Assembly (NCBI GenBank): GCA_016584495.1
Contig: WAID01000012.1
Span: 1,054,001-1,118,000, forward strand
From: Celoporthe dispersa
Taxonomy: Eukaryota > Ascomycota > Sordariomycetes > Diaporthales > Cryphonectriaceae
DNA: 64,000 bases
Direction: 5' to 3'
Shown: positions 46,149-58,133 of the stretch, in pieces
How positions within the stretch are numbered: position 1 is the stretch's first letter
Layout: each line of letters opens with the position of its first letter
Program-made: the position numbers and the translations under genes
The notes under the pieces: model-generated
The model's database searches: none
What the model saw: the letters and a program-made list of their open reading frames with translations, nothing else
Told to the model about the DNA's origin: nothing

Positions 46149-47117
46149 CTTTGGGATCGCAATGTCATGGCCAAAGCCACATCGACATCGTATTTAAATA
46201 GCGAAAGGAGAAGAGAGAGGAAAGAAGGAAGGGCGAGGTTGTGGTTGGCGTCCTCTTGCTCGCAGTAGACGACAAGTCGTGAGGGTGGAGTTCCTGTAAG
46301 CCCCTGGACGCCTGCCTGCCCCTGGTGGTGGTGGTAGTAGTGGTGGGGGGCTGAATGCCTGGGTACTGGCAGCTAGAGAGGACCCCCTGGTCCCTGGTCG
46401 CTCAGGTTACGTAGCTCCTGCATGGGTGACACCACCGTACAGTCACCACAGCACCACAGCACCACAGCACCACAGCACCACAGCACCACAGCACCACAGC
46501 ACCACAGCACCACAGCACCACAGCACCACAGCACCACAGCACCACAGCACCACAGCACCACAGCACCACAGCACCACAGCACCACAGCACCACAGCACCA
46601 CAGCACCACAGCACCACAGCACCACAGCACCACAGCACCACAGCACCACAGCACCACAGCACCACAGCACCACAGCACCACAGCACCACAGCACCACAGC
46701 ACCACAGCACCACAGCACCACAGCACCACAGCACCACAGCACCACAGCACCACAGCACCACAGCACTACAGCACCATAGCACCCTAGCAGCAGCTTCTAA
46801 ATCCGTCACTGGTAGGCACCACCCCAGGCTTTCACAGGCACCATGGGTACCCCAGATCTAGCACCGCTGCCTGCGCAGAACCCTTGACAGAGAACACGTC
46901 CAGCACTTCTCGTCGCATCCTTCTCCCACGAACACACACACATACACAAACACACACTCTCTCTCCCCTCAACGAGCCGTGCTGCTGCGCTGCCACCACC
47001 TCCACGCTTGCCATGAGCCTCAGCTTCTGAGCTGGGCAACCTACGTTCTTTTTCCTTTTTTCCTTTTTTTCCCTCTTCCTTTCTTCCCCCTCTTAAACTC
47101 ACGAGATATCGGAGACA
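46149..47117. other. Divergent promoter region VPS3 / COY1
   Basis: About 970 bp between two divergent starts, a third of it occupied by an 8-bp minisatellite. The COY1-proximal part is C/T-rich (leader-like). Confidence 0.8.
46443..46777. repeat. Perfect 8-bp minisatellite (CACCACAG)~40
   Basis: CACCACAG repeats almost without error from about 46,444 to 46,764, then decays over two or three units (CACTACAG, CACCATAG). The unit has no stop codon in any frame on either strand, so five or more overlapping open frames appear here (STTAPQHH on plus, VVLWCCGA on minus). They are artefacts of the repeat. Confidence 0.97.
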
Positions 47118-49581
47118 ATGGCCGACGCGGCGTCATCCCAAGCTCCCTCTGGGGCAGGAGCAGGAGCAGCCGGCTCGGCTCCGGAGACGACCAACAAGTT
47201 CCAGGCGGCCATCTCAGCATGGAGGAGTATGTCGTGACACCAGCTGCACAGGCACCCTGCAATGGCTCTGTAGGCATAGCTGACGGTCCCGGTTGAATCC
47301 AGATATCGATATGACCACCATGATCTCCACCCTCGACAACACGGCCTCCGAAATAGTGACATACCAACGAGATTCCACAGTCCAGAGGAAGGACCTGGCT
47401 CAGAAGACAAAAGACTTCAGGAAGCTCGACGATGCCACCAAGCTGGTCGAGGTGAAGGGCCTCCTAAAAGGTACAGACCAAGACGAAGAAGAAGACCAAA
47501 AGAAGAAGAAAAACAACCATATCCTGCTCGAGTAGACCCCAGGACTTACACGGCTGTAGCGTACCAGACATTTATCGACCTCCTGACGAACCACTCCAAA
47601 TCGATCAACTCGGCCTTCCTCCAGGCGTACACGCCCCTGTCCGAGGCACCAGACCCGTACCCCCTGCTCGAGGCGGCTGTCGACTCGATGCTTGTCGCCG
47701 AGGACACCCTGCCCAAGGTCACCGAGGAGAACCAGCGGCTGCAGGGCTCCGTGGCCGGGCTCACCTCGCAGCTGGAGGAGGCGGAGTCGAGGCTGCAGGC
47801 CGAGAGGGAGGCCTTGGAAGCAGCTCGAGGAGAACCTCGAGGGCAGGGTCAGGGAGGTCGAGTCGTCCTGGGCCGCGGTGCTGGAGGAGAAGAAGGATAA
47901 CTGGGCGTCCAAGGAGAAGGCGCTGGAGGACAAGGTCGAGAACCAGGAGCGCCTCCTCAACGAGATCAAGGCCAGCTACGAGGTCAACCAGCGGCTGGGC
48001 AGGTCCGAGGACGCAGAGGACGAGCCCCGGGGCCACGTCACGAGCGCCGAGCTGGAGATGGTCAACGCAGACCTGGAGAGGACGAGCATGAGGCTGGCCG
48101 AGGTGGAGGCGCGGAACGAACAGCTGAGGCTCGAGCTCGCGCAGGCCAAGTCGCAGGCCTCGAGCCAGCAGCAGACCACATCCCTGGAGGACGACCCGGG
48201 CTACATGCGCATGCGGTCTGAGAACTCCTCCATGATCCGGAAGCTGGACGCCTCGAGGGCAGAGAGGGAGAAGCTGAAGCGGGAGCTGGACGCGAAGCTG
48301 CGCAGCCTGGAGAGGGAGGTGGCGCTGCTCAAGGACGAGCGGGACGCGGTGAGGACAAAGGTGCAGAGGTGGAGCGACTACGACGACATCAAGTCGGAGC
48401 TGGAGGTGCTGAAGAGCATCGAGTTCTCCACGGGCGATGACGACGAGGCCAGGGACCCGGCGGACGGGCAGGACGGCGGCGGCGGGGCCAGGGCCAAGGG
48501 CGACACGCTGGAGCAGCTGCTGCTGTCGCGGAACAAGAAGCTGAACGAGGAGCTGACGATCCTGAGGGTATCCCACCAGGACCTGCAGGGCAGGCTGTCC
48601 GGCCTGCAGGAGGAGCTCTCCCGGGCGAGGACGGAGCTCGAGAGGTCCCAGGGCCTGAACGAGAGGCTGGAGAACGACCTCGCGAGCCTGCAGTCGCAGG
48701 CGGGCGCCTTCCCGTCGGGCGCATCGGTCGCGGGCACGTATGTGAGCCGGTACGCGCCGTCCGTCGCAGGAGGGAGGCGGGGCGGCGGGCGCACGTCGCC
48801 TACCTCGTCGATCATCAGCGGGTTCAACCCGAGAGACGCGGCGGGCGGCGAGGCGGTGGGCGGCGGGTCGGGCATCCTGCCCATGATCACGGCGCAGCGA
48901 GACCGCTTCAAGAAGCGCAACGCGCAGCTGGAGCAGGAGCTGTCCGCCACGAACCGGACCGTGTCCCAGCTGAGGCAGGAGATGGCCGCCCTGCAGAGGG
49001 ACAACCTCAACCTGTACGAGAAGACGCGCTACGTGTCGACGTACAACCGCGGCAACCACGGCGGCGGTGCGGTGACGACGTCATCGTCGTCGTACGCAGG
49101 CAACCCGAACCCGTCGACGGTGGCCATAGGCGGTGGCGGCGCCGGAGAGGGAGGAAGAGGAGGAGGAGGAGGTGGTGGTGGTGGTGGCATGGACCGGTAC
49201 CGATCAGCGTACGAGTCCAACATCAGCCCGTTTGCGGCGTTCCGGGGCAGGGAGTCCGCGCGGGCGTACAAGCGCATGAGCTTCCCGGAGCGCGTGGTGT
49301 ACACCATCACGCGGGCGGTGCTGGCGACGCGGACGAGCAGGAACCTGTTCGCCGCGTACTGCGTCGCGCTGCACCTGCTGGTGTTCTTCTCGCTCTACTA
49401 CATGGGCAGCGCAGATGCGGACCAGCATGCCACCAACTTTGGCCAGTCTGCAGCTGCGGCGGCGGCGGCTGGAGCGGCGGGCGGCGGTAGCAGTGGTGGT
49501 GGAGGAGGAGGACGAGGTGTTGCCGGGGCTGGAGGTACAGGACACGGGAACTGGAAAGAGGGGGCATTTGATGGTTCGTGA
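47118..49581 (+). CDS. coy1: CASP/Coy1-type Golgi membrane golgin
   Basis: Coiled-coil tether anchored in Golgi membranes by a C-terminal segment, acting in intra-Golgi COPI traffic. Exons 47118-47226, 47303-47470, 47560-49581; introns of 76 nt (GTATGT...TCCAG, CTGAC branch site) and 89 nt (GTACAG...TGTAG). The N-terminus reads KFQAAISAWR|NIDMTTMISTLDNTASEIV. Long heptad-rich coiled coil runs from about residue 120 to 500. The C-terminal CASP signature is FPERVVYTITRAVLATRTSR followed by the membrane segment LFAAYCVALHLLVFFSLYYM and a poly-A/G-rich lumenal tail. Spliced length is 2,299 nt, one over a multiple of three. The extra G is at 47816-47817 (REAL|KQLEENLEGRV). Corrected length is about 765 residues. 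Confidence 0.92.
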
Positions 49582-50148
49582 TGATAGCAAGCAGGACTGT
49601 GACATCCCACTGTTGTTATTTTTTTTTTTTGGAGGGGGTCTTAATGGATGAGCGACAAACACACAGCGGGTGGATGGGCCAAAATTGGATGTTTATGCAC
49701 GGTATGCTTTTCATGAAGAACTACTTTTCTCTTGCTTCCTCCAATGTGGTCAGGCGTCTCTCTTTTCTTTTGCCTTTTCTTTTTTTTCCCTCTTACCTCT
49801 TTTTTTTCCCGGGGGGGGGGGGGGCCGGAGCAACGTTGTCAGGACAAAAGCGCCTAGAAGAAGGATGAGGAGATGGATGGTCTTGCTCGTCATGCTTTGA
49901 TATCACATATATATCCATCCAGCATCCTCAGTACCGTCCGTCATCCATCGAGCACGCCAGAGGGACTCTTCTACAACACGGCCTATGGGATATCCTCCTC
50001 CTCCTCTTTCTTCTTGCTCCTCAGCAGAGGTAAGCCACAAAACACTGTCCATTTTTCGTCTTCTTATATTCTGTTTTTGTTCTAACAACTAACTATGGTT
50101 TTATACTTCTAACAGGAGGTCCGTCTCTTCTTTTTCCTGCACATCCGC
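49582..50148. other. Convergent intergenic region COY1 / OXP1
   Basis: 567 bp of 3' flanks with T-rich tracts and a long G run. No gene seen. Confidence 0.75.
49811..49825. repeat. Poly-G run
   Basis: About 15 G in a row following CCC, in the shared 3' flank. Confidence 0.85.
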
Positions 50149-53100
50149 CTAGACCTGGTCCGCAAGATGAATCCTTGCAGCAACCGACCCGCTCGCAAGA
50201 GGTACAAACGGCCTCTCGCCTCCTCCTCCTCCTGTTTCTTGTTGTTCCTCCTCCCGCACCACCTTCTTCTCTCCTCCGTCGGGTGCGCCCCAGGCACCAC
50301 CACCAGGCGTCTCCACCACGAAGCGGTCGCCGGCGCCTACCTCGACGGAGGCTTTCCCGCCCACGTTGACCCTCGCGCCGCCGGCCCTGATCCAGGTGTT
50401 CCGGCCCCTGGCGCCGTCGCCACCCCCGCGCATGCCGTAGGGGGCAAAGCTCCTCCTCTCGCTCAGGATGGAGGCCGTCATGGGCACCCTGAACTCGATC
50501 TCCCTCACGACGCCGTCGCCGCCCGGCCTGGCACCCCTGCCACCTGTGCCGGGCCGCAGGCCGAAGCGGCGCAGGATGACGGGGTATCTGCGCTCGAGGC
50601 TCTCCGGGTCGGTGATGCGGGTGTTGGTCATGTTGGTGTGGACGCCGCTGGTCCCGTCCCAGTGGGGGCCGGCGCCGCTGCCTCCTGCGATGGTCTCGTA
50701 GTAGCCGAAGCCGATCCTGGCCTCGCCTCCTTCGCCGTCGTGGACGTCGTCGCTGTTGGTGCTGCTGGTGCTGCTGGTGCTGGTGTCGACGCCAAAGGTG
50801 AGGTTGTTCATGCAGCCCTGGCTGGCGGCACAGGTGCCAAAGGCCCTGAAGATGACATCGACGAGGCGCTGCGAGGTCAGCACGTTGCCGGCACAGACGG
50901 CGGCGTCGCGGTCGGGGCTGAGCAGGGACGAGGGCGGGATGACGAGGGTGATGGGCTCGATGCAGCCGTGGTTGAGGGGGATGTCGCTGCCGACCATGCA
51001 GCGCAGGGCGTAGAGGACGGCGGAGCTGGTGATAGCCTCGGGGGCGTTCCAGTTGCCCAGGACCTGGGGGCCCGTGCCCGTGAAGTCGAAGGTGGCGGAG
51101 CCGGTGGACGGGTCGATGAGGACGGCGAGGGAGATGGGGGTGCCGTCGTCCATGAAGTCTGTGGCCTCGAAACGGACATGCGAGGAAGAAGAAGAAGACG
51201 AGCAAGGGGAAGCTGTTGTTGTTGTTGCCGCCGCGGCCGCCGCCAGGGACCTGAACAGGTTGCGGATGGCCAGCTCGGCGGCGTCCTGGATGGCGCCCAT
51301 GTACAGCTGCACGACGGGCATGGTGTACTCCTCGATCAGCCTGCGCACGAGCCGGATGCCGCAGTGGTTGGCGGCCACCTGGGCCTTGATGTCGGTCACG
51401 TTGTCCTGGAAGCAGCGCGAGCCGGAGCAGCCGGGATACCTGGCGGGCTCGACGCAGAGGGCGTGCTCGAGCTCCCGGCCGCGGAACCTGCCGTCCCTGA
51501 CCAGGAGGAACGAGCCGAAGACGGCGCCCTCCTCGTGCAGGTGCCTGGAGGTGGGCGGCATGGACCCGGGGAGGATGCCGCCGACGTCGGCGTGGTGGCC
51601 GCGCGAGGCGGCCCAGAAGATGATGCTGGACCTGTCGCGGTCGTCAAAGACGGGCGTGACGACGGTGAGGTCGGGGAGGTGGACGCCGCCGTAGGCCGGG
51701 GCGTTGGACAGGAGCACGTCGCCGTCGCGGAGCCTGCCGCGCCACTCTGCGATCTGCGACCTGACGGCGAAGGCCATGCTGCCGATCATGGCGGGGACGT
51801 GCGGGGCGTTGGCGACGAGGCGGCCGTCGGGGGTGAAGATGGCGCAGCTGAAGTCGAGCCTCTCCTTGATGTTGGCGCTCACGCTGACCATCTGGAGGAC
51901 GCGGCCCATCTGCTCTGCTATGCCGAAGAAGCGGTGGCGGAAGACGGAGAGCCTGACGGGCTCGACGTCCAGGGCCGCACTGTCTTTGTTGTTTTTGCTG
52001 TTGTTGTTGTTGTTGTTGTCGTTGTTGTCTGGAGGCGGCTGGACCTCGGGCTGGACCTCGGGTTGGACGTCGATGACGAGGAGGTGTCTTGCCGGGGCAT
52101 AGCTGGCCGACGAGCCCGGGCTGACGACGATGGTCTGGGTCTTGTCGACGATGAGGGCGGGCCCCTTCACCACGGAGGCAGGGCAACTCTGGAGGGCGTG
52201 GAGGGTGTAGACGGGGGTGTCGTCGACCCAGCCGAGGGAGGTGAAGCGCACAGGACGCGTCTGTTCTGGTGTCGGCCCCGCAGCAGACGACCTCTTGTCA
52301 CCGTCGTCACCAGCCACCACCATCTCGTCGTCGTCCTCCTCCTCCTCCTGCTGCTGCTGCTGCTGCTGGCCAGAGTACCGCCTCCCGCTCGCGACGGCCC
52401 GCACGCGCACCGTGTCCACCAGATGGCCCGCCCCGCGGGCGTGAAGCTAAACTGTCGGTGGTGCGCCCGCACGAACTCGTCCCTGGCCTCGTCGACCCCG
52501 CCGTCGGCAGCGGTCATGATGCTCGTCTCGCTCCCGTCATAGCGCATGCCCAGGTACCTCCTCACCTCGACCACGTCCGCCGCGAACCCGCTCATGGACC
52601 CGTGGGCCCGCGCCGCCGCCGCCAGCACGTCCAGCTCGGCACGGATGGCCTCGCCCGCGGCCTGCACGTCCTTGTGGCACGGCCTCGCCTCCTCGCGCAC
52701 CACGTCCGCCAGCCCGATGCCGTAGGCCGACAGCATGGACGAGTACCTGTGCACGAGCACCCTCCGGATGCCCAGCATGGCGGCCACGGCACAGGCGTGC
52801 TGGCCTCCGGCGCCGCCAAAGGACGCGAGGTGGTGGGCGGCCGCCTCGTGGCCCCGGCCCTCGGTCAGGCTCCGGATGGGCCCGCACATGGCCTGGTTGG
52901 CAACCTGGAGGTAGCCGTCGGCCACCTCCTCCCAGGTGATGGCCCTGCGGGTGTCGCGGCTGATGCGGGCGGCGAGGTCCCGGAACAGGCCGAGGGCGGT
53001 GTCCCTGTCGAGAGGCTGGTCGCGCCCGGGGCCGAAGACGGACGGGAAGTACTCGGGGACCAGCCTGCCCAGGACGAGGTTGGCATCCGTCACCGTCAGC

Positions 53101-54493
53101 GGGCCGCCGTTGCGGTAACAGGCCGGGCCGGGCGACGAGCCCGCGCTCTCGGGGCCGACGGTCATGAGGCCGTCCCGCCAGCCCAGGACGCTCCCGCCGC
53201 CCGCGGCGATGGTGTTGACGTTGAGCTGCGGCACGTGGACGGGGATCCCCGCCGTCGTGGTCTCGAAGACGTGGTCCAGCTCCCCGTCGAAGCGGCTCAC
53301 GTCGGTGCTGGTGCCGCCCATGTCGAGGCCCACCACGGGCGTGCCGCCCCCGCGCCGTCGAAGCAGGTCGCCGCGTAGCCCACCACACCGCCCGCCGGCC
53401 CGGACAGGATCGAGTGCAGGCCCGACACCGCCGACGAGGGCACCAGCCCGCCCGACGACTGCATGAACTCGACCCTGGCGCCGCGGTCGTCCAGGCCCGG
53501 GAGGCCCGCCCGGAACGCCCGCAGGTACCGCCCGATGGACGGCGTCAGGTAGGCGTCCAGCACGGCCGAGTTGCCCCGCGGCACGATCCTGGGCCGCGGC
53601 GACACCTCGTGCGACAGCGACACGTGCTCGAACCCGGCCCGCCTGGCCAGCTCGCGGACCCGCAGCTCGTGGCGCGGGAACACGTGCGCGTGCATGAGGC
53701 ACACGGCCACGGACCGGAAGCCCTGCCCGTACAGGCCCTCGAGGCTCGCCCGCACCGCAGCCTCGTCCAGGGCCTCCGTCACCAGCACCGTCTCGCCCGT
53801 CGCGCCGCGCGCCACCTCGCACACCGCCCGCCCGGAGGGGTGCCGCATCCGCAGCCCGCGCAGCTCCGAGTCGTGGCAGCTCCCGGGGACCACCCGCTCG
53901 GGGACCTCGAGCACCCGGGCGTAGAGCACCTCGGGCCGGCGGATGGACAGGTCGAACATGTGGGGACGCGACTGGTTGCCTATCACCAGGACGTCCCGGA
54001 AGCCCCTCGTCACCAGGAGGGCCGTCTTGTCCCCGCTACGCTCCAGGAGGGCGTTGGTGGCCACCGTCGTGCCCATCCTGATCCACTCTGGAGCAGCCAG
54101 CAGTCAGTATTTGTGTGTGTGTGTGTATGTGTGTGTGTATGTGACAACTCGAGTCTGCCACCGTCTGAATACCAAGCTGCTCTTTGAAAAGAAGAAAAAA
54201 GAAAAGAAGAAAACGTCAAAACACGCCCAAAAAAAAAAAAAAAAGGCTCCTGCGATAATAAACTCACCCACGTCCTTGAGGTCGAGCTCGGCGCCCCTGG
54301 GGATCGCCCGCCCGTAGAACGCCTCCAGCACGAGCCGGATCGCCTCGGTCGGCGCATCCTCGTAGTTCCCCTTGTCCACAGAGAGGACCTTGAGCACGAT
54401 GTCGGGCCGGCCGCGGACCCTGGCTATGCAGTCGGTAAAGGTGCCGCCTCGGTCTATGGAGATCCGGATGGGTCTCTCTGTGGCTGCTGGCAT
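50149..54493 (-). CDS. oxp1: 5-oxoprolinase (ATP-hydrolysing), HyuA-HyuB fusion
   Basis: Cytosolic ATP-dependent opening of 5-oxo-L-proline to glutamate (glutathione cycle). Exon 1 is 54493-54268 and exon 2 is 54087-50149, with a 180-nt intron (GTGAGT...TCCAG) joining LKDV|EWIRMGTTVATNALLER. The N-terminal HyuA part carries IRISIDRGGTFTDCIA and the phosphate-binding GLDMGGTSTDVSRFDGELDH with VNTIAAGGGSVLGWRDG. The C-terminal HyuB part carries ANIKERLDFSCAIF, DVLLSNAPAYGGVHLPDLTV and HTNMTNTRITDPESLERRYP. A Q/E/D-rich stretch (about 52,319-52,375) and an N-rich stretch (about 51,985-52,030) sit at the HyuA-HyuB junction. Spliced length is 4,165 nt. Two bases appear to be missing: in the CCCCC at 53347-53351 and near 52420-52424 (GRA-ILVDTVRVRAV). 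Corrected length is about 1,388 residues. Confidence 0.95.
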
Positions 54494-54498
54494 GTTGT

Positions 54499-54530
<32 letters not shown>

Positions 54531-55382
54531 TTTGTGTGCAAAATGTGTGGAAAAGAAGGGAGGGGGGGAGGAAGAAGAAAAAAAAGAGAGGGGGGAGGGG
54601 GGAGGGGAGGATGACGGTGAGGTTAGGTGATAGCAAGAGTTGAGCTGTGCCGGCTATGCTACAGCAGAAGAAGGTTTTGGTTGGGTTGTGATGATTGATG
54701 TTCAAAGAGAGGCAGACAGAAACATGAATATATAATACACCAGGCATCTCAGATATAATAAACTCTATTCATCCTCCTGTTCTCTCTTGTTCACTGCTCG
54801 GCCCCGGCACCCAACCATGCCGGGCCGTCCCACCACCAAGGGTCCAGCCCATGCCCCCGCTTCCGCTGCGGTAGTGGTCGATAGCTGATCGGACTCAAGC
54901 CCCGATCCGGAGGACCGGGAGACCGGCCTGGGCTTGCCGGCTACGTTGCTGCGTTAGGACTCACTCTTCCATTAGATCGGCTTCTCTTGATGTCGGGCCT
55001 GGGGCTGGGCGTGTATAGATTCGTTCTGTGCAGCTGTTATGAGGTTTGCCTGTCTGGTGCTGCTGCGTGTAGGCTGATTGATACATGATACCCGACGCAG
55101 CACAGCAGGTTCCAGTCGTCATCATACTGGTGATCATTAATGTTTGATGTAGGACCGACTCGTCTGTAAATATACGGGGCGACACGTCAGGTCCCTCGAC
55201 CAAGGCGCTGCTGTATCTGCAGCAGCAGTACTTCCTCCCAAAAATAACAAAACAGAACAAACAAGACCCACCAGCGCCATACTGTATTGCCCAACCGTTC
55301 CAACGCCAAAAACTTTATAAAATATGCACCCTGTGACCACAAACGTCTAATCACAACCTCTCTCTCTCTCTCTCTCTCCCGC
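54494..55382. other. Intergenic between OXP1 start and TPT-transporter stop
   Basis: About 890 bp, OXP1 promoter side. It contains a GT run at 54,497-54,530 touching the OXP1 leader and a G/A-rich tract to 54,610. The 54,780-54,960 part is GC-rich with several short inverted repeats (CCCGG/CCGGG). No RNA gene recognised. Confidence 0.7.
54497..54530. repeat. (GT)n microsatellite in OXP1 leader
   Basis: GT dinucleotides with a single TTT interruption, starting a few bases upstream of the ATG at 54,493. A second GT run lies in OXP1 intron 1 (about 54,113-54,141). Confidence 0.9.
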
Positions 55383-56873
55383 TCAGCGCAGGGTCAGCTG
55401 ATTACCCGATCCCCACGAGGACCACCGGCTTCTCATCGACACCACAAAGTCTCCTATCCTGTCCGACGGGACCGAGTAGAGGAAGAGGCCAAGGAGGGCC
55501 ACCAGGTACCCAGACAGCTGCAGGGCCCCGATCGGCGTGCCCCATATCAGGACACCCACGACGACGAGCAGGATGCTCTTGAAGATGCCAGACAGCGTCA
55601 TGACGAGGCTGCTGGTCTTTCCGATCTGTTGGTAGGAAGCACTCCTGGTCAGCAAGAGGCAGGCTCACCTGTGCTCTCTCTCTCTCTCTCTCTCGCCATG
55701 CACTTACCAGGAACACGCTGGCAATATTCAGCCCAAAGGCCACCACGGCATTAAACAGCAGGATGGTAGGCCCCACCCGCACAAAATCCGCCACGTCCAG
55801 CGACCTCATCTCCGTCAGGTACACGGTGACCAGGTTCATAGCCCCGCACACGGGCGCGAAGTAGTACAGGCTGACCAGAGGGTCCATGCCCTCCCCGTCG
55901 CCCGCGAGGAGCACCTGGATCATGACGAGCCGGAGGGCCTCGAACACGAGCCCGGCCACCTGGTACCAGACGCCGAGCCAGCTGATGCGGATCTCGCCGG
56001 CCGAGGCGACCATGACGCCCAGGACGATGACGAGGATCTTGAGCAGGGCGGTGCGCGTGGGCTGGGCCACGCCCCACAGCCAGGAGACGAAGAGGACTAT
56101 GACTGGGCCGCCCGCCTGAGAAGTTTTTGAATAAACAAGGTAGCTCGTCAGTTTATGTCTGATTTTTTTTTATAGAGGAGAATAGAAAGATAGAGAGAGA
56201 GGGAGAGAAATAAGATGTAATCATGTAGATACTAACCTTGAGCATCTGTATAAAAGGCACGCTCAGGTACAAGTAGGGAAGATTGCTGCAGACGAGGCTG
56301 CCGCTGTAGACGATGCCGATGGGCACGACGGCGCGCATGTACTTCTGGCTCGTCATCTGCACGCTCTTGCGTCCGTTGAGGAGCCTGGTGGTCCTAGCCA
56401 GGACTTGTGTGGCGGCCGCGGCGAAGATCATGTGCCAGGCGGTCAGGAATATAGCTACAAGTAGTCCCAGCCAGACAAGTCAGCCAGAGAGAACAGGACG
56501 CTTTTAACTCTTTTCTTTTGTTTTCCTTTCTTTTTGTTTTTTCTCGTTGGGTTATACGCACGATATGCTGAAGCGTGGATCAAATGGTCAGCCAGAGAAG
56601 AAAAAATCAAGAGAGAAACCGGAGAACAAGGGTAAGGAAGAAGAAAGGGGGGGGGGGAAACATACGAAAGCCAGCAGTATCTATTAGCCACTTGTTGAAG
56701 AGGATGGTCAGGTTGGAAAAGAAGATCCAGCACGCGATGTAAAAGGCCGGATGTGCAGTCGCCGGGCTGGTGCTGGTGATGATGATGCTGCTGCTGCTCT
56801 GCCTCTGCGGCAGCAGCTTCTCTGTGATGGGCAGCGCCGGCATCTTGGGGCTGGGAAATGCCCCGGTAGGCAT
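55383..56873 (-). CDS. Triose-phosphate/nucleotide-sugar transporter (TPT) family membrane protein
   Basis: Drug/metabolite-transporter superfamily protein, probably Golgi or ER. Four exons (coding order): 56873-56666, 56454-56237, 56115-55708, 55625-55383. Introns are 211, 121 and 82 nt, all GT-AG; the last holds a CT run. Spliced length is 1,077 nt, giving 358 residues with no frame problem. Membrane helices begin with AFYIACWIFFSNLTILFNKW (about residue 43), then FPIFLTAWHMIFAAAATQVL. Family-typical later segments are SNLPYLYLSVPFIQMLKAGG, ILVIVLGVMVASAGEIRISW, TILLFNAVVAFGLNIASVFL and the K-T motif IGKTSSLVMTLSGIFKSILL. Substrate cannot be told from sequence. Confidence 0.92.
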
Positions 56874-58102
56874 GTTGGGGGAGGTGGATGTGTGTATTTG
56901 TGTGTAAATAAGGTAAAATGAATGGCGCGAGGATCTTTCGTTTGTTTATTCTTTTTTTTCTATATTTCTTTTCTTGTCAAGAATGTTCCCTTCTGGGTGT
57001 TTTGTGAGAATGGTATGCGTGTTTTTGATTTCACAACAATGTGGTCATAGACTGTGTGATTGGTAGACGGAAAAGAATGGAATGATTGGAATGTGAGAGG
57101 TGACGCCAGAGGAGAAGGTCAACCAGCGGCAGCAGGAGGGGGAGGAGGAGTAGGAGGAGAGCACCTCTAGAAGAAGGAAGTATGTACTACAGGACCAGAA
57201 GTAGATTGGGCCCTGCACCTGTCCGAGACAAGTCTTTCCTCTGGCTGTGGCTGCGTAGTACGACTCTGCTCTCTCTCTCTCCCTCCGGGTCGAGGTACAA
57301 GATCGCTGTGGTGAAAAAGGAAAAAGATCTGAGACAAGTTTTCAGGAATGGCAAGGGAGGATCGATCAGTCTCCGGGTAAGTTAGCGAGAGGAAGACTCT
57401 CACACCACCACCAAACCAGGGAGACAGGCAGGAGAAGCTAGAGGGGGAAAAGGGCAAGAGGGAAAAACGTGTCTGTCAGACTGAAGAGGAAGCAAGGGGG
57501 GTAGGGCGAGCATTTACTGTTCTCGACCTAAAAGCTTACACGTATGGACACTGGATGGATTTTTAAAGGTGACTTGAGACTATTACTACGAGAGGACGAA
57601 CCTCGAAAAAGAGAAGAGCCCTGACGCTGACAGACCAGACGAGGCGAACCGGGGGGCTAAGTACCCAAAATAAGTGCAGCAAAACAGCCAAGGGCTTACT
57701 CTTGGGGCCTTCTTTTTGGTACGCTGTAGTAAGTAGACTGACCGCATTGAGCTGAATCAGCCCCAAGGGACACGGCACAGCCCCCCGATTTGACTTGGCG
57801 TCGCCATTGTGAAAAAGGTATTGTGACGAGAGAGAGAGAGAGTGTGTGTGTGTCCTGAGGTCCGGGGTAAGTCTGCAGGCAGGGAACTTTATTATTATTA
57901 TTTTATGGAGAGAGAGAGAGAAAGAAACAAACAAACAAACAGATAAGAATAAGGATCTGATTGTACGTCAAAATAAACTTCCGGGTGGAACGGAGTTCGT
58001 AAAATAGATTGGAATGGACTTGCTGCAGTGTAATAACGAACAGGGGTTCTTTATTTTTAAAAAAAAGACCCGTTGTAGGATGAACCTGGTACCTTTTTTT
58101 TT

Positions 58103-58133
<31 letters not shown>

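Noticed and set aside
46373..46809. Several overlapping 107-135 codon open frames on both strands
   Set aside because: They are produced by the stop-free 8-bp minisatellite; the STTAPQHH and VVLWCCGA translations are repeat artefacts.
50167..52542. 791-codon plus-strand open frame opposite 5-oxoprolinase
   Set aside because: Antisense shadow of a GC-rich, codon-biased gene. The translation is A/G/V-rich with no family resemblance, while the minus strand encodes conserved HyuB sequence.
54780..54960. GC-rich segment with short inverted repeats considered as an RNA gene
   Set aside because: No tRNA A/B boxes, no cloverleaf pairing and no match to known small RNAs that I can recognise.
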